DNA of 64,000 nucleotides from Allobacillus halotolerans (GTDB taxonomy: Bacteria; Bacillota; Bacilli; Bacillales; Alkalibacillaceae). The notes below the pieces were generated by a model that was not told the DNA's origin, did no database searches, and saw nothing but the letters and a program-made list of their open reading frames with translations. This document shows positions 45,787 through 54,479 of the stretch, piece by piece. Location of the stretch: the NCBI RefSeq assembly GCF_028743495.1, contig NZ_CP117968.1. One strand, written 5' to 3'. A program made the translations under genes and the position numbers. Numbering within the stretch: the first letter of the stretch is position 1; every line of letters begins with the position of its first letter.

Positions 45787-46233
45787 TTGGTGAGGAATAT
45801 GCAAGAAAAGCTAGTCTACCAGGTAGGAATGGTAGCTCATTTGTTGGAAAATCAATATAACGATCAACTCGCTGTCCACGGATTAACGGTTGCACAATCT
45901 AAGGTTCTTTTTTTACTCGTTGAGAATGGTCCGTTATCACAAGTGGAATTGCAGCAATATTTATATATAAAAGGCTCGACGATGACAGGGATTATAGACT
46001 CGCTATTAATGAAAGACTTAGTTGAGAAGTCGGATAGTAAAGTAGATAAACGTTCAAAAATTATTACGATCAATGAAAAAGGCAGAAAGCTTGATCAAGA
46101 TCTCTGGGAAAATCTAAACGTGCAAGAGAATGAATTAATGGACGGATTTTCTGAAGAGGAAGCAGCTTTGTTCCTGAAATGGTTACAACGAATGAAAAGT
46201 AATTTACTTATACAAGAGGAAGGAGTGAAGTAG
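45787..46233 (+). CDS. MarR-family repressor of MATE pump
   Basis: The 148-residue protein has the MarR winged helix: LTVAQSKVLFLLVENGPLSQVELQQYLYIKGSTMTGIIDSLLMKDLVEK with a wing SDSKVDKRSKII. The TTG start lies 7 bases after GGGAGGT. The MATE gene starts right after its stop codon (tag-ATG), so the two are translationally coupled, as in the mepR-mepA pair of Staphylococcus. It probably represses its own operon until a drug binds. Confidence 0.9.
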   Translation: MVRNMQEKLVYQVGMVAHLLENQYNDQLAVHGLTVAQSKVLFLLVENGPLSQVELQQYLYIKGSTMTGIIDSLLMKDLVEKSDSKVDKRSKIITINEKGRKLDQDLWENLNVQENELMDGFSEEEAALFLKWLQRMKSNLLIQEEGVK

Positions 46234-47625
46234 ATGGAGCCAAAACAACAAACAGAGCAGCTAGGTACCGAAAAGATTTCGACACTGCTTCGTAATTTAT
46301 CTGTACCTGCGTTAATTGGCATGTTTGTCATGACTTTATATAATGTCGTAGATACGGTTTTTATTTCCTACGGTGTCGGAATTGAAGCGGTTGCTGGAAC
46401 GACGGTAGCGTTTCCGATGATGATGATTATGTTGGCTGTCGCTGCAGCACTCGGTGTCGGTGGTTCGTCCGTTATTTCCAGACGCCTTGGAGCTCAAAAG
46501 CCAGAAGAAGCAAATCTCATATTCGGCAATATCATTACATTGATTCTCTTAGTCAGTGTGGCAGGAATATTGATTGCGTTATTCACACTTGAACCATTAC
46601 TTGTCCTATTTGGTGCAACACCATCAACCATCGGGTATGCCATGGATTATATGTTCCCAATATTACTTGGAACATTTTTCTTTGCCAGTGGTTTCGCGGC
46701 GAACAATCTCGTGCGTGCGGAAGGGAATGCCAGATTTGCAATGGTCTTGATGATTATCCCTGCTGCGATTAATATTGCACTTGATCCAATTTTCATTTTT
46801 GGCTTGAATATGGGTGTGCAAGGAGCAGCGATTGCGACAGTAATCTCTCAAGCAGCTGTTTTCGGTATGATCTTTAATTATTACGCACGAGGCAAAAGTT
46901 CGTTGAAATTCTTTTTTGAAAATATGAAGTTGAAATCGGCAATTGTTAAAGAAACATTATCCGTTGGTATGCCGGCGTTTATTCAACAATCGGCAGGAAG
47001 CATTTTGGTGATCGCTGTTAATGCGATGCTCATCGAATATGGAACCGAGTTTTATGTAGGTATTTATGGAATCATCCAGCGTATTGTCATGATTATGGCA
47101 CTTCCAATTATGGCTGTCATGCAGGGGATGATGCCGATTGTCGGTTACAATTATGGGGCACAAAATTATGACCGAATGAGAGAAACCATATGGTTAACGC
47201 TAAAGGTTGTAACGATCAGTGCTACCTCTATCACGATTATATTACTAGCAATCCCAGGACCGTTTTTACGTATTTTTACGGCAAATCCGGAAGTTATTGA
47301 AGAAGGTTCAACAGCGATGCGAATTTTATTTGCCGTATTCTTCGTCGTCGGCGTACAAATTGTAGCTGGAGGATTATACCAAGCTTTAGGAAAACCGAAG
47401 CAAGCATTAATCCTTTCATTGTCTAGACAGCTATTGATTCTCATTCCGCTCGTATTAATCCTTCCACCATACTTCGGTGTAATTGGCGTATGGTTAGCAT
47501 TTCCGATATCAGATCTGTTAGCGGTCGTGTTAGCCGTATACTTATTATACCGAGACCGAGCTCCAATGTTGGTAAAAGGAAAAGACGAGGATTCAGAAAA
47601 GAAGAATGTACCTGTGATGAGTTAG
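46234..47625 (+). CDS. MATE family multidrug efflux transporter (MepA-like)
   Basis: The 463-residue protein has twelve membrane segments in two MATE halves. Recognisable pieces are VPALIGMFVMTLYNVVDTVFIS at the start, GVGGSSVISRRLGAQ near 75 and the NYGAQNYDRM loop near 305. Length fits complete MepA-type pumps, which extrude cationic dyes, fluoroquinolones or biocides with H+ or Na+. It is cotranscribed with the MarR gene. It is not identical to the partial MATE gene at position 2. Confidence 0.92.
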   Translation: MEPKQQTEQLGTEKISTLLRNLSVPALIGMFVMTLYNVVDTVFISYGVGIEAVAGTTVAFPMMMIMLAVAAALGVGGSSVISRRLGAQKPEEANLIFGNIITLILLVSVAGILIALFTLEPLLVLFGATPSTIGYAMDYMFPILLGTFFFASGFAANNLVRAEGNARFAMVLMIIPAAINIALDPIFIFGLNMGVQGAAIATVISQAAVFGMIFNYYARGKSSLKFFFENMKLKSAIVKETLSVGMPAFIQQSAGSILVIAVNAMLIEYGTEFYVGIYGIIQRIVMIMALPIMAVMQGMMPIVGYNYGAQNYDRMRETIWLTLKVVTISATSITIILLAIPGPFLRIFTANPEVIEEGSTAMRILFAVFFVVGVQIVAGGLYQALGKPKQALILSLSRQLLILIPLVLILPPYFGVIGVWLAFPISDLLAVVLAVYLLYRDRAPMLVKGKDEDSEKKNVPVMS

Positions 47626-47647
47626 GTCATATATAAGTTCAATTAAT

Positions 47648-47694
47648 CGCCCAACTGCGTAGCGTTTGCTATTCTAAGATTGGGCGGTTTTTTT
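47648..47694 (+). terminator. terminator of marR-MATE operon
   Basis: CGCCCAA (47648-47654) pairs with TTGGGCG (47680-47686), then seven T. Confidence 0.87.
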
Positions 47695-47734
47695 ACGCTT
47701 TTTTATTGATTGAGGTTGAATCGGTTGTTTATAT

Positions 47735-48104
47735 ATAAGACTTTCCGAGAAGAAACGACGCTCGTTCGGGAGAATAGAACGTCTCTATAGGACTTTCCGA
47801 GAAGAAATCGTGCTCGTTCGAGTGAATAGAACGTCTCTATAGGACTTTCCGGGAAGAACTGACGCTCATTCGGGAGTATAGAGCGCCTCTATAGGACTTT
47901 CCGAGAAGAAATCGTGCTCGTTCGAGAGAATAGAACGTCTCTATAAGACTTTCCGAGAAGAAACAGCGCTCATTCGAGTGTATAGACCGTCTCTATAGGA
48001 CTTTCCGAGAAGAAATCGCGCTCGTTCGGGAGAATAGAACGTTTCTATAGGACTTTCCGAGAAGAAATCACGCTCATTCGGGTGTATAGAGCGCCCCAGC
48101 TAGG
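47735..48104. repeat. 52-bp tandem array, 7 units, inverse of the 32553 family
   Basis: CTTTCC starts at 47741, 47793, 47845, 47897, 47949, 48001 and 48053, exactly 52 bp apart; 48105 is degenerate. The minus strand reads TTCTATTC.CCCGAACGA ... CGGAAAGTCCTATAGA, the same layout as the 32553-32820 units. CGTTCTAT/ATAGAGACG can pair within a unit. The array follows the MATE terminator and ends about 100 bp before the next start codon. An ORF starting in it (48082) is only a 5' extension of the 48202 gene. Confidence 0.94.
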
Positions 48105-48201
48105 TTTTCGTAATGATTATAAAAATAAATCCTATCGTTTCATCAAATTTTCACAGAGTCACTATATACTTAATAGTAGACGTTTCGTTGGAGGAGCAGA
48201 C

Positions 48202-48849
48202 ATGGTTTTAACTACAAAAATATATGCGATTGCGATGATTGTGATTTCTATGGTTGTCGCGCTGGCCGTCTATTACTTGATGACGGATCTCCCAAAAAAG
48301 GAAAAGAAGAAGCAGATCGATGAATTGACTTCACAAATTGTTAATTTTGTTATTTACATATGGATAGCGAAAATTCTTCTAAATCTGTCACTCTTTATCA
48401 CTGACCCAATGGCAGTTTTGGCTTATCCTAGTAGTGCAGAGGCCTTTTATCTGGCTGCTTTATTCAGTGTGATTACTTTAGCCATTCAATCCTATCGGAA
48501 AAAATTACAGGTCATACCATTGATTATGACGTTTATTCCGGTATTTTTGATAAGCACTTTTCTCTTTGAATTCATGCAGTTCACTGTCATGGATGAATCA
48601 TATGCGATTAGTCAAATCGTATTATCTGGGTTGTTGTTGATTGTTTTTTATTGGATTCAAGGGAAGGTATCGATTGATCTACTTATATTGATCATGCTAG
48701 TTGGATGGTCAGTCGGTATGATGGGGCTTACTTTTATGCAACCATTCGTCACCGTCTTCGATTATCTGATGAAACCATGGTTTATTGGTACGTTTTTTGT
48801 AGGGATGTTTGCACTAATTTTATTGCATCGCAGAAAGAGGGATAATTAA
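48202..48849 (+). CDS. membrane protein of the ccdA operon
   Basis: The 215-residue protein has about six or seven membrane segments and basic loops (PKKEKKKQ near 32). I do not recognise the family. GGAGGAG just before ATG 48202 fixes the start; the frame is open further back into the repeat array. Its stop TAA shares a base with the ATG of ccdA, so translation is coupled. This suggests a role in thiol-redox transport or cytochrome c maturation. Confidence 0.75.
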   Translation: MVLTTKIYAIAMIVISMVVALAVYYLMTDLPKKEKKKQIDELTSQIVNFVIYIWIAKILLNLSLFITDPMAVLAYPSSAEAFYLAALFSVITLAIQSYRKKLQVIPLIMTFIPVFLISTFLFEFMQFTVMDESYAISQIVLSGLLLIVFYWIQGKVSIDLLILIMLVGWSVGMMGLTFMQPFVTVFDYLMKPWFIGTFFVGMFALILLHRRKRDN

Positions 48850-49607
48850 TGGGCGGAATTGAAACAGATACATTTTTATTGGTCGGAATGATTATGGCCA
48901 TTGGCGCAGGGGCGTTGTCATTTTTGTCTCCTTGTGTGTTGCCGATTTTTCCAGCTTATCTTTCATATATAACAGGAGTTAGCGTAAAAGAGTTGCAAGG
49001 GAATCAAACGAGTAAAATTCGTAAGCAGTTACTCAGCCATTCATTTTTCTTCCTAGCGGGTGTCTCGCTTGTCTTCATCGCACTAGGCGCGAGTGCATCC
49101 TTCTTAGGGCAGTGGGCTCAACAGTTGCTTGTCGGTGAATCCGGATTGCTTATTCAGCGAATTGCCGGTGTGTTCATTATTTTCATGGGCTTTTTCGTTG
49201 CTGGTTGGATCAATATACCAACATTAATGAGAGAAAAACGAATGCATTTTTCAAAAAGACCAGCAGGGTTTTTGGGAACGTTTTTTATTGGTCTTGGTTT
49301 CGCAGCCGGATGGACGCCATGTATTGGACCAATTTTCGGATCAATTTTATTGCTTGCGGCAAGTAATCCAGGACAAGGCATATTTTATACGGTCATGTAT
49401 GTACTTGGTTTCATCATTCCATTTATTATTTTGACGTTCTTTCTTGGTTCAACGAGATGGATTGTTAAATATAGTGGAATCATCATGAAAGTCGGCGCAG
49501 TATTCATGATTGCTATGGGACTCGTGTTGTTCTTCGGCTGGATGCCACTGATTTCTAGCTACTTGCTTGATTTAATCGAAGGTACTTGGATGGAAAATCT
49601 AGGTTAA
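48849..49607 (+). CDS. ccdA: CcdA, thiol-disulfide electron transporter
   Basis: The 252-residue protein has about six membrane segments. The two conserved cysteines lie in SFLSPCVLPIFPAYLSY (near 27) and GWTPCIGPIFGS (near 158), typical of CcdA/DsbD-beta. It passes electrons from cytoplasmic thioredoxin to extracytoplasmic thiol proteins such as ResA. The next gene encodes such a partner. In Bacillus ccdA is needed for cytochrome c maturation and sporulation. Confidence 0.93.
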   Translation: MGGIETDTFLLVGMIMAIGAGALSFLSPCVLPIFPAYLSYITGVSVKELQGNQTSKIRKQLLSHSFFFLAGVSLVFIALGASASFLGQWAQQLLVGESGLLIQRIAGVFIIFMGFFVAGWINIPTLMREKRMHFSKRPAGFLGTFFIGLGFAAGWTPCIGPIFGSILLLAASNPGQGIFYTVMYVLGFIIPFIILTFFLGSTRWIVKYSGIIMKVGAVFMIAMGLVLFFGWMPLISSYLLDLIEGTWMENLG

Positions 49608-49622
49608 TGGAGGTTGTTATCA

Positions 49623-50201
49623 ATGAAAAAATGGATTTTACTTGCTGTCGTTGTATTGATGCTAGGCTATGCACTTTACGATTTTGTCATTGCCTCAGAT
49701 GATTCGGCCAGTGAGGGAGACGATCGGGCAGTGATTTATCCTGAACTCGATGAACCTAACCAAAAGGTAGGAACTGGCATTAAACAAGGACAATATGCAC
49801 CGGATGTTCAGTTGGAAACAATCGATGGAGAGACAGTACGTTTGTCAGACTATCGTGGTCAACCGGTCATTTTAAATTTTTGGGCAACCTGGTGTCCACC
49901 TTGCCGAGCTGAAATTCCTGATTTTCAAAAGCTTTATGACGATGAAGATCAAAACGTAGAAATTTTGGCTATTAATATGACCAATACAGAAGACAGCGTA
50001 GAAGGCGTCCAAGATTTTGTCGAGGAGTTTGAAATGACTTTTCCTGTATTGATGGATACAGAAGGAGAAGTGGCGAATCACTTTCAAATTAATGCCTATC
50101 CAACCTCCTATATCATTGATTCAGAAGGTCGTACAGCATATGTCGTACAAGGTGCGATGAATCACGATTTCATGATGCAAGCATTAGGGAAGATTGAGTA
50201 A
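49623..50201 (+). CDS. ResA/TlpA-type membrane-anchored thioredoxin
   Basis: The 192-residue protein has an N-terminal membrane anchor (5-22) and a thioredoxin-like domain with FWATWCPPCRAE (cysteines near 93 and 96) and a cis-Pro in NAYPTSYIID. ResA-like proteins reduce the heme-binding cysteines of apocytochrome c outside the membrane, using CcdA as electron source. ATG 49623 follows ATGGAGG; TTG 49614 is too close. It lies directly downstream of ccdA. Confidence 0.9.
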   Translation: MKKWILLAVVVLMLGYALYDFVIASDDSASEGDDRAVIYPELDEPNQKVGTGIKQGQYAPDVQLETIDGETVRLSDYRGQPVILNFWATWCPPCRAEIPDFQKLYDDEDQNVEILAINMTNTEDSVEGVQDFVEEFEMTFPVLMDTEGEVANHFQINAYPTSYIIDSEGRTAYVVQGAMNHDFMMQALGKIE

Positions 50202-50237
50202 GGCTCCTTCGTTATAATGAGCTTGAGGTGAATGCTG

Positions 50238-50921
50238 TTGAGCCAAACCATTTTGGTAGTTGAAGACGATCCGGTCAATCGAAAGTTAGTTAAAAATGCT
50301 TTGTTAGAAAACGGATATTTTGTCGTTGAAGCAGCAGATGGGGAAGAGGCGAAGGAAGTTTTCTTGAGAGAGCATCCTTGTATGATTATTCTTGATCTGA
50401 TGTTACCTAAATTATCTGGTGAAGAAGTTTGCCAGTGGGTCCGTAAGCAAGAGCAGAATGAAGTGTCGATTATTATGTTATCAGCAAAGTCGAGTACGGA
50501 AGATAAAATCAATGGGTTGAAATTGGGAGCAGATGATTATTTGGTGAAACCATTTGTCCCAGAAGAATTGATGGCTCATGTCGAGGCAGTTTTAAGACGC
50601 ACCGGTCAATTCTGTCAGAAGATTATTCATGATGGATTGTGCATTAAGCCACGTAAAGGCGAAGTGCTGTTGTTTGATGAAAAACTACCCTTAACCAAGC
50701 ATGAGTTTCAATTACTCTTTTATCTTATGGAGAATCCCAATGTCGTTGTGACGAGGGAGGATTTGATTAACCAGCTCTATCCTTTTGCTGATCAAACAGT
50801 AATGGACAGAACCATCGATGCTCATATCAAGAAACTTCGTAAAAAAATAGAAGAAGATCCGAGCAATCCGAAGCGTATTCATACCGTTCGTGGGATGGGC
50901 TATCGGTTCGTCTCAGCGTAA
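50238..50921 (+). CDS. OmpR-family response regulator, no kinase nearby
   Basis: The 227-residue protein has a receiver (VVEDD, phospho-Asp in IILDLMLP near 52, Lys in LVKPF near 101) and an OmpR winged helix (LTKHEFQLLFYL ... RTIDAHIKKLRKKI ... VRGMGYRF). ATG 50232 is 1-2 bases from GAGGTG, so TTG 50238 is favoured. It follows the ResA-like gene by 36 bp with no terminator, so it may be in the ccd operon. In B. subtilis a CheY-like gene (yneI) also lies in the ccdA region. No histidine kinase follows, so it is an orphan here. Confidence 0.87.
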   Translation: MSQTILVVEDDPVNRKLVKNALLENGYFVVEAADGEEAKEVFLREHPCMIILDLMLPKLSGEEVCQWVRKQEQNEVSIIMLSAKSSTEDKINGLKLGADDYLVKPFVPEELMAHVEAVLRRTGQFCQKIIHDGLCIKPRKGEVLLFDEKLPLTKHEFQLLFYLMENPNVVVTREDLINQLYPFADQTVMDRTIDAHIKKLRKKIEEDPSNPKRIHTVRGMGYRFVSA

Positions 50922-50936
50922 CCTTTTACATAGGTA

Positions 50937-50971
50937 AACGCACAGGAAAATTTATCCTGTGCGTTTTTTTG
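50937..50971. terminator. terminator of ccd operon
   Basis: AACGCACAGGA (50937-50947) pairs with TCCTGTGCGTT (50955-50965), then TTTTT. Confidence 0.9.
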
Positions 50972-50976
50972 GAGCT

Positions 50977-51201
50977 CTAATTCATCACCCACTTATCTTT
51001 TAAGAACAAAATTCTCGCAACAATAAAAATAACAATCGTGACAATCAAGTTACTAACGAAGAAGATGGCGAGATGTTCAACGTTTATGACGCCGGCCAAA
51101 ATTTCCTTGAGAACACTAAAAACATTCATGATTGGAATAGCAAAATGGTGAAATTCAAGCTCCGTTGATCCGATCCTGGTTGTTATGTAAGTAGGAAACA
51201 A
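50977..51201 (-). pseudogene. C-terminal fragment of an ABC-2 type permease
   Basis: A 74-codon frame resembles the end of NatB-type permeases: FAIPIMNVFSVLKEILAG, followed by a final membrane helix and ARILFLKDKWV. Full permeases have about 380-400 residues, so over 300 N-terminal residues are missing. The sequence upstream is AT-rich and holds no matching frame. It is most likely a decayed gene rather than a functional short protein. Confidence 0.6.
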
Positions 51202-51275
51202 AATTTTACCTTCCAGGGATAAACGTTTATAGTGAATTTAAGATTTCGTTAATTACTAAGTGAAGGAGGCATTTC

Positions 51276-51626
51276 GTGGGAGAGGTCAACCAAAAATCAA
51301 GTGAGAAGCGCATATGGATGATTGGGAGTATAGCCATTGTCTTTGGGCTTGTTGGCTTGATCGATTTATTCTTTCGATTGGAAATAAACGAATTTCAATT
51401 TTTTATGTTAATTTACCCAACGGTTTCATTCTTCGTCGGTGTCATCAGTTATTTTTTGTTTAAAAATGTTTGGATGGGGCCAGCAATGATATTTACTGCA
51501 GGATTTCTAAGTATGATTTTGTATGTGTTGGCCATTTTGGTGAATGTCGTAATCTACAGTGTCATTGGGTTGTTTGGTGCACTCATTGCGAAAGGGCTCG
51601 TTCACCTAAAGCATTCATCATCTTGA
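51276..51626 (+). CDS. four-helix membrane protein of unknown function
   Basis: The 116-residue protein has a hydrophilic N-terminus (1-12) and four hydrophobic segments (about 13-32, 40-62, 66-86 and 88-108). I do not recognise a family. The GTG start is well placed after GAAGGAGG, and a terminator follows, so it is a genuine single-gene unit. Confidence 0.72.
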   Translation: MGEVNQKSSEKRIWMIGSIAIVFGLVGLIDLFFRLEINEFQFFMLIYPTVSFFVGVISYFLFKNVWMGPAMIFTAGFLSMILYVLAILVNVVIYSVIGLFGALIAKGLVHLKHSSS

Positions 51627-51639
51627 CCAAATGAAAATA

Positions 51640-51678
51640 AAACGGTGACCATATTCGTACTCGGCCACCGTTTTTATT
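51640..51678. terminator. bidirectional terminator
   Basis: AAACGGTGACC (51640-51650) pairs with GGCCACCGTTT (51663-51673), then T's. Confidence 0.87.
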
Positions 51679-51685
51679 TCATCGA

Positions 51686-52252
51686 TCAAAAATCGTATTT
51701 CTTGTCTTCTTCTTCTTTCATCTTTTGATACGTTTCGGCTAGAATCATCGTGTCTTCAACGAGCCGGTCGATTCGGAAAAAAACATCATCATTGATGATT
51801 TGTTTCTGTGCAAAGTCTTTCTCTTCAATAAATACATAGGATTGAACGACTTGAGCCTTCATGTACCCTAAAATTGGTTTTAAATGATGCTCAGGAATCA
51901 GATAGTGCTTTGGTGTGCCGGCGGTTGCCAACATACTAACCACCTTATCCCGCAACGCGTCAACGGGCAATAGGTCAAAGACGTTTTTCAATGTTGCTGG
52001 GATGGATGCTTGAAAAATGGGTGTACCAAAAATAATCGCATCGGCATTCATGATGGTTTGCGTAATGTATTTTGTATCCCCATCGTAATCCAAGTAATTT
52101 CGTCCATCGCTGAATTGAATATCGTAATCGGCTAAATCGATCAGTGTCACCGTATGTTCCGGGTACTTTTCATTCAGTGATTGCACCGTGTAGTCCATAG
52201 CCGTTCGTGTTTTCGAACCGACAATGGAACCGGATAGTGCGACGATCTCCAT
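51686..52252 (-). CDS. NADPH-dependent FMN reductase (SsuE-like)
   Basis: The 188-residue protein starts MEIVALSGSIVGSKTRTAMDYTV, the flavodoxin-like FMN phosphate loop, with FGTPIFQASIPATLKNVFDLLP near 85. These reductases supply FMNH2 to partner monooxygenases. The minus-strand ribosome site GGAGGAATAAACCT fixes ATG 52252; the longer frame overlaps the upstream gene. It directly follows an LLM-class monooxygenase gene, so the two make a two-component flavin system. Confidence 0.88.
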   Translation of the reverse strand: MEIVALSGSIVGSKTRTAMDYTVQSLNEKYPEHTVTLIDLADYDIQFSDGRNYLDYDGDTKYITQTIMNADAIIFGTPIFQASIPATLKNVFDLLPVDALRDKVVSMLATAGTPKHYLIPEHHLKPILGYMKAQVVQSYVFIEEKDFAQKQIINDDVFFRIDRLVEDTMILAETYQKMKEEEDKKYDF

Positions 52253-52256
52253 AGGT

Positions 52257-53330
52257 TTATTCCTCCGTTCGCTTCGATGTATATTTTTTGATGGCTGGCA
52301 TAATTTCATTCCCAATGATGTCGACTTTTTCTTTCAGTTGATCGAGTGTGACACCACCGAAGTCCATTTGGGCGATATAACGCTGATGGCCAAACATCTC
52401 ATGCTGGTATAAGATTTTCTCAATGATTTCTTGCGGGCTCCCGACATTTAGTACATCTCGTTTGTCGGCACCTTGGGCGAAATGCTGCTTCGGAAATCCT
52501 TGTCCATTGGTCACTTTCATGCCTTCATTGATATGCGGATAGACTTCTTGCATCGCTTTTTGTGTAGTTTCTGCCACATTAAACAATCCCGCAGTCGCAA
52601 CTGGGAGGTCATTTGGATTATGACCATTGTTGGCTGCAGCCTCGCGGTAAACATCGATGGAATGTTTAAAAGAAGTTGCTGGCCCACCAAGCGTCGCCAA
52701 AAACATTGGCACCCCGGCACGTCCGGCTTTCATGGCACTTCCCGGAGGCCCGCCGACCGCACGCCAAATCGGTAACCAACCCTCTTTTGGTCGAGGAATG
52801 ACTTTCGCATCCCGTAGTGGTGCACGATATTCCCCTTCCCAATTGACCACTTCGTTTTCATTAATCAAACGGAGTAAATCGAATTTTTCTTCATAGAGAG
52901 CTTCGTAGTCTCGGAGGCTATAGCCGAGTAATTCAAAATTACCTACGCGTGATGCTCGTCCGGCAATAATCTCGGTACGGCCATCGGATAGTAGATCGAT
53001 GGTCGAGAAATCCTCATAAACACGTACAGGATCAAGTGTGCTGATGATTGTCGAAGAACTGGCTATTTTTATTTTTTCCGTTGCTTGAGCGATTGCCCCC
53101 AATACGACCGAATGCGCTTGCGTCGTGAAGTATTCTTGGTGACTTTCTCCAACACTAAAAAAATCAATCCCCGCTTGTTCAGCGAGCTGAGCAAATTCAA
53201 TAATTTCATTGATTCGTTGTTGGTTGGAAACCCGTTCGCCTGTGTGCGGATTTGGAATATGGTCCCCTAATGTATAAATGCCGAACTCCAACCCGTTGGC
53301 TGGGTTTATTCTGTACTTTTCCATGGACAT
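52257..53330 (-). CDS. LLM-class (luciferase-like) flavin monooxygenase
   Basis: The 357-residue protein has the bacterial-luciferase TIM barrel: LEFGIYTLGDHIPNP at the start, DFFSVGESHQEY near 58 and IIAGRASRVGNFELLGYSLRDYE near 130. Members oxidise sulfonates, amines or long-chain compounds with reduced FMN. The reductase gene starts 4 bases downstream of its stop codon and probably feeds it. The GTG at 53339 lies in the ribosome site GAGGTGG; ATG 53330 is used, and ATG 53324 is an alternative. The substrate is unknown; a sulfonate role would fit the sulfur theme but is unproven. Confidence 0.85.
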   Translation of the reverse strand: MSMEKYRINPANGLEFGIYTLGDHIPNPHTGERVSNQQRINEIIEFAQLAEQAGIDFFSVGESHQEYFTTQAHSVVLGAIAQATEKIKIASSSTIISTLDPVRVYEDFSTIDLLSDGRTEIIAGRASRVGNFELLGYSLRDYEALYEEKFDLLRLINENEVVNWEGEYRAPLRDAKVIPRPKEGWLPIWRAVGGPPGSAMKAGRAGVPMFLATLGGPATSFKHSIDVYREAAANNGHNPNDLPVATAGLFNVAETTQKAMQEVYPHINEGMKVTNGQGFPKQHFAQGADKRDVLNVGSPQEIIEKILYQHEMFGHQRYIAQMDFGGVTLDQLKEKVDIIGNEIMPAIKKYTSKRTEE

Positions 53331-53555
53331 TGTTTCCACCTCGTATCTATGTAGTTTAGCATTTTCATCCTCCTAAAGATTAACACATTTCATTAATTAT
53401 CTAGAAGTAACCTGTTTGAGGTAAACGAATAAGATTTTTGAAATACCATCTTTAAATGAACCACATTATGGTAAAATGATAATGTTTGATGATTCGAAAC
53501 CTTCGAATGTTTCAATCGTCTATGAAGAAGAATGAAATGTGTAAGGGGAGAGGTT

Positions 53556-54479
53556 ATGAGTAACGTTGCATTGGAACTGACGAATGTCCGAAAGAAAATT
53601 AAAAACAAAGAAATCATCAAAGATGTTAACTTAACAGTCCGCCAAGGAGAAGTGTATGGCTTTATCGGACCGAATGGCGCAGGGAAAACGACAACCATCC
53701 GTATGATCGTTGGGTTGATGGACATGACCGAGGGAGAAATCAAGGTCTTGGGAAAAAGTATTGAAAAAGAATACAAGGATGCTGCCCGTAACTTGGGAGC
53801 AATCGTTGAAAATCCGGAGATGTATCCGTTTATGACGGGGCGCCAAAATTTACGTCACTTTGCTCGCATGTATGAGGATGTGCCGAAAGGACGTGTAGAG
53901 GAAGTCGTTTCACTTGTTGGACTTGATCAAGCAATAGATGAAAAGGTCAGCAAGTATTCATTAGGAATGCGCCAGCGGTTAGGGATTGCACAAGCAATTT
54001 TACATAAACCCGCTGTGTTGATTCTCGATGAACCGACAAATGGATTAGACCCGGCTGGTATCCGTGAAATTCGCGATTACATCCGAAGATTGGCCGTAGA
54101 GGACAATGTGGCAGTGATGATCTCCAGTCACTTGTTGTCAGAGATTGAGCTGATGTGTGATCGGATTGGGATTATCAAACATGGTGAGTTAATCACCGAG
54201 CAATCCGTGAAGGAAGTCAGTGAAGAAACGGAAGAAACAGAGATCAAGGTTATATTGGATGTCAAAGAAATCGAGGCGGCAATCGATGTTTTGAGCAGTC
54301 TGGAGTTGCAGGGTGAAAAAGAAGGTAGCCAGCTTGTTTCACTCATGCCGCGTGAATCAATTCCGCAAGTTGTCAACAAGCTTGTCGAAGCCGGGCTTAC
54401 TGTTTACGGTATTACGGGCGTCAAACCATCCTTGGAAGATCAATTCCTTGAGTTGACAGGGGGGAATATCATTGAGTAA
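53556..54479 (+). CDS. ABC transporter ATP-binding protein
   Basis: The 307-residue protein has Walker A GPNGAGKTTT (near 40), Q-loop VENPEMYPFMTG, signature YSLGMRQRLGIAQ (near 137), Walker B VLILDEPTNGLD (near 160) and the switch His in SSHLLSE. The C-terminal 80 residues resemble BcrA-type ATPases of drug or bacitracin exporters. The frame opens at 53532, but AGGGGAGAGG precedes ATG 53556. It overlaps the permease gene by 8 bases. Confidence 0.92.
   Translation: MSNVALELTNVRKKIKNKEIIKDVNLTVRQGEVYGFIGPNGAGKTTTIRMIVGLMDMTEGEIKVLGKSIEKEYKDAARNLGAIVENPEMYPFMTGRQNLRHFARMYEDVPKGRVEEVVSLVGLDQAIDEKVSKYSLGMRQRLGIAQAILHKPAVLILDEPTNGLDPAGIREIRDYIRRLAVEDNVAVMISSHLLSEIELMCDRIGIIKHGELITEQSVKEVSEETEETEIKVILDVKEIEAAIDVLSSLELQGEKEGSQLVSLMPRESIPQVVNKLVEAGLTVYGITGVKPSLEDQFLELTGGNIIE

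Noticed and set aside
32553..48104. CRISPR array interpretation of the 52-bp repeats
   Set aside because: There is no split into an invariant repeat and unique spacers; variation is spread over the unit, and no cas gene is present.
48082..48201. 40-residue N-terminal extension of the 48202 membrane protein
   Set aside because: Starts within the 52-bp array; GGAGGAG sets the start at ATG 48202.
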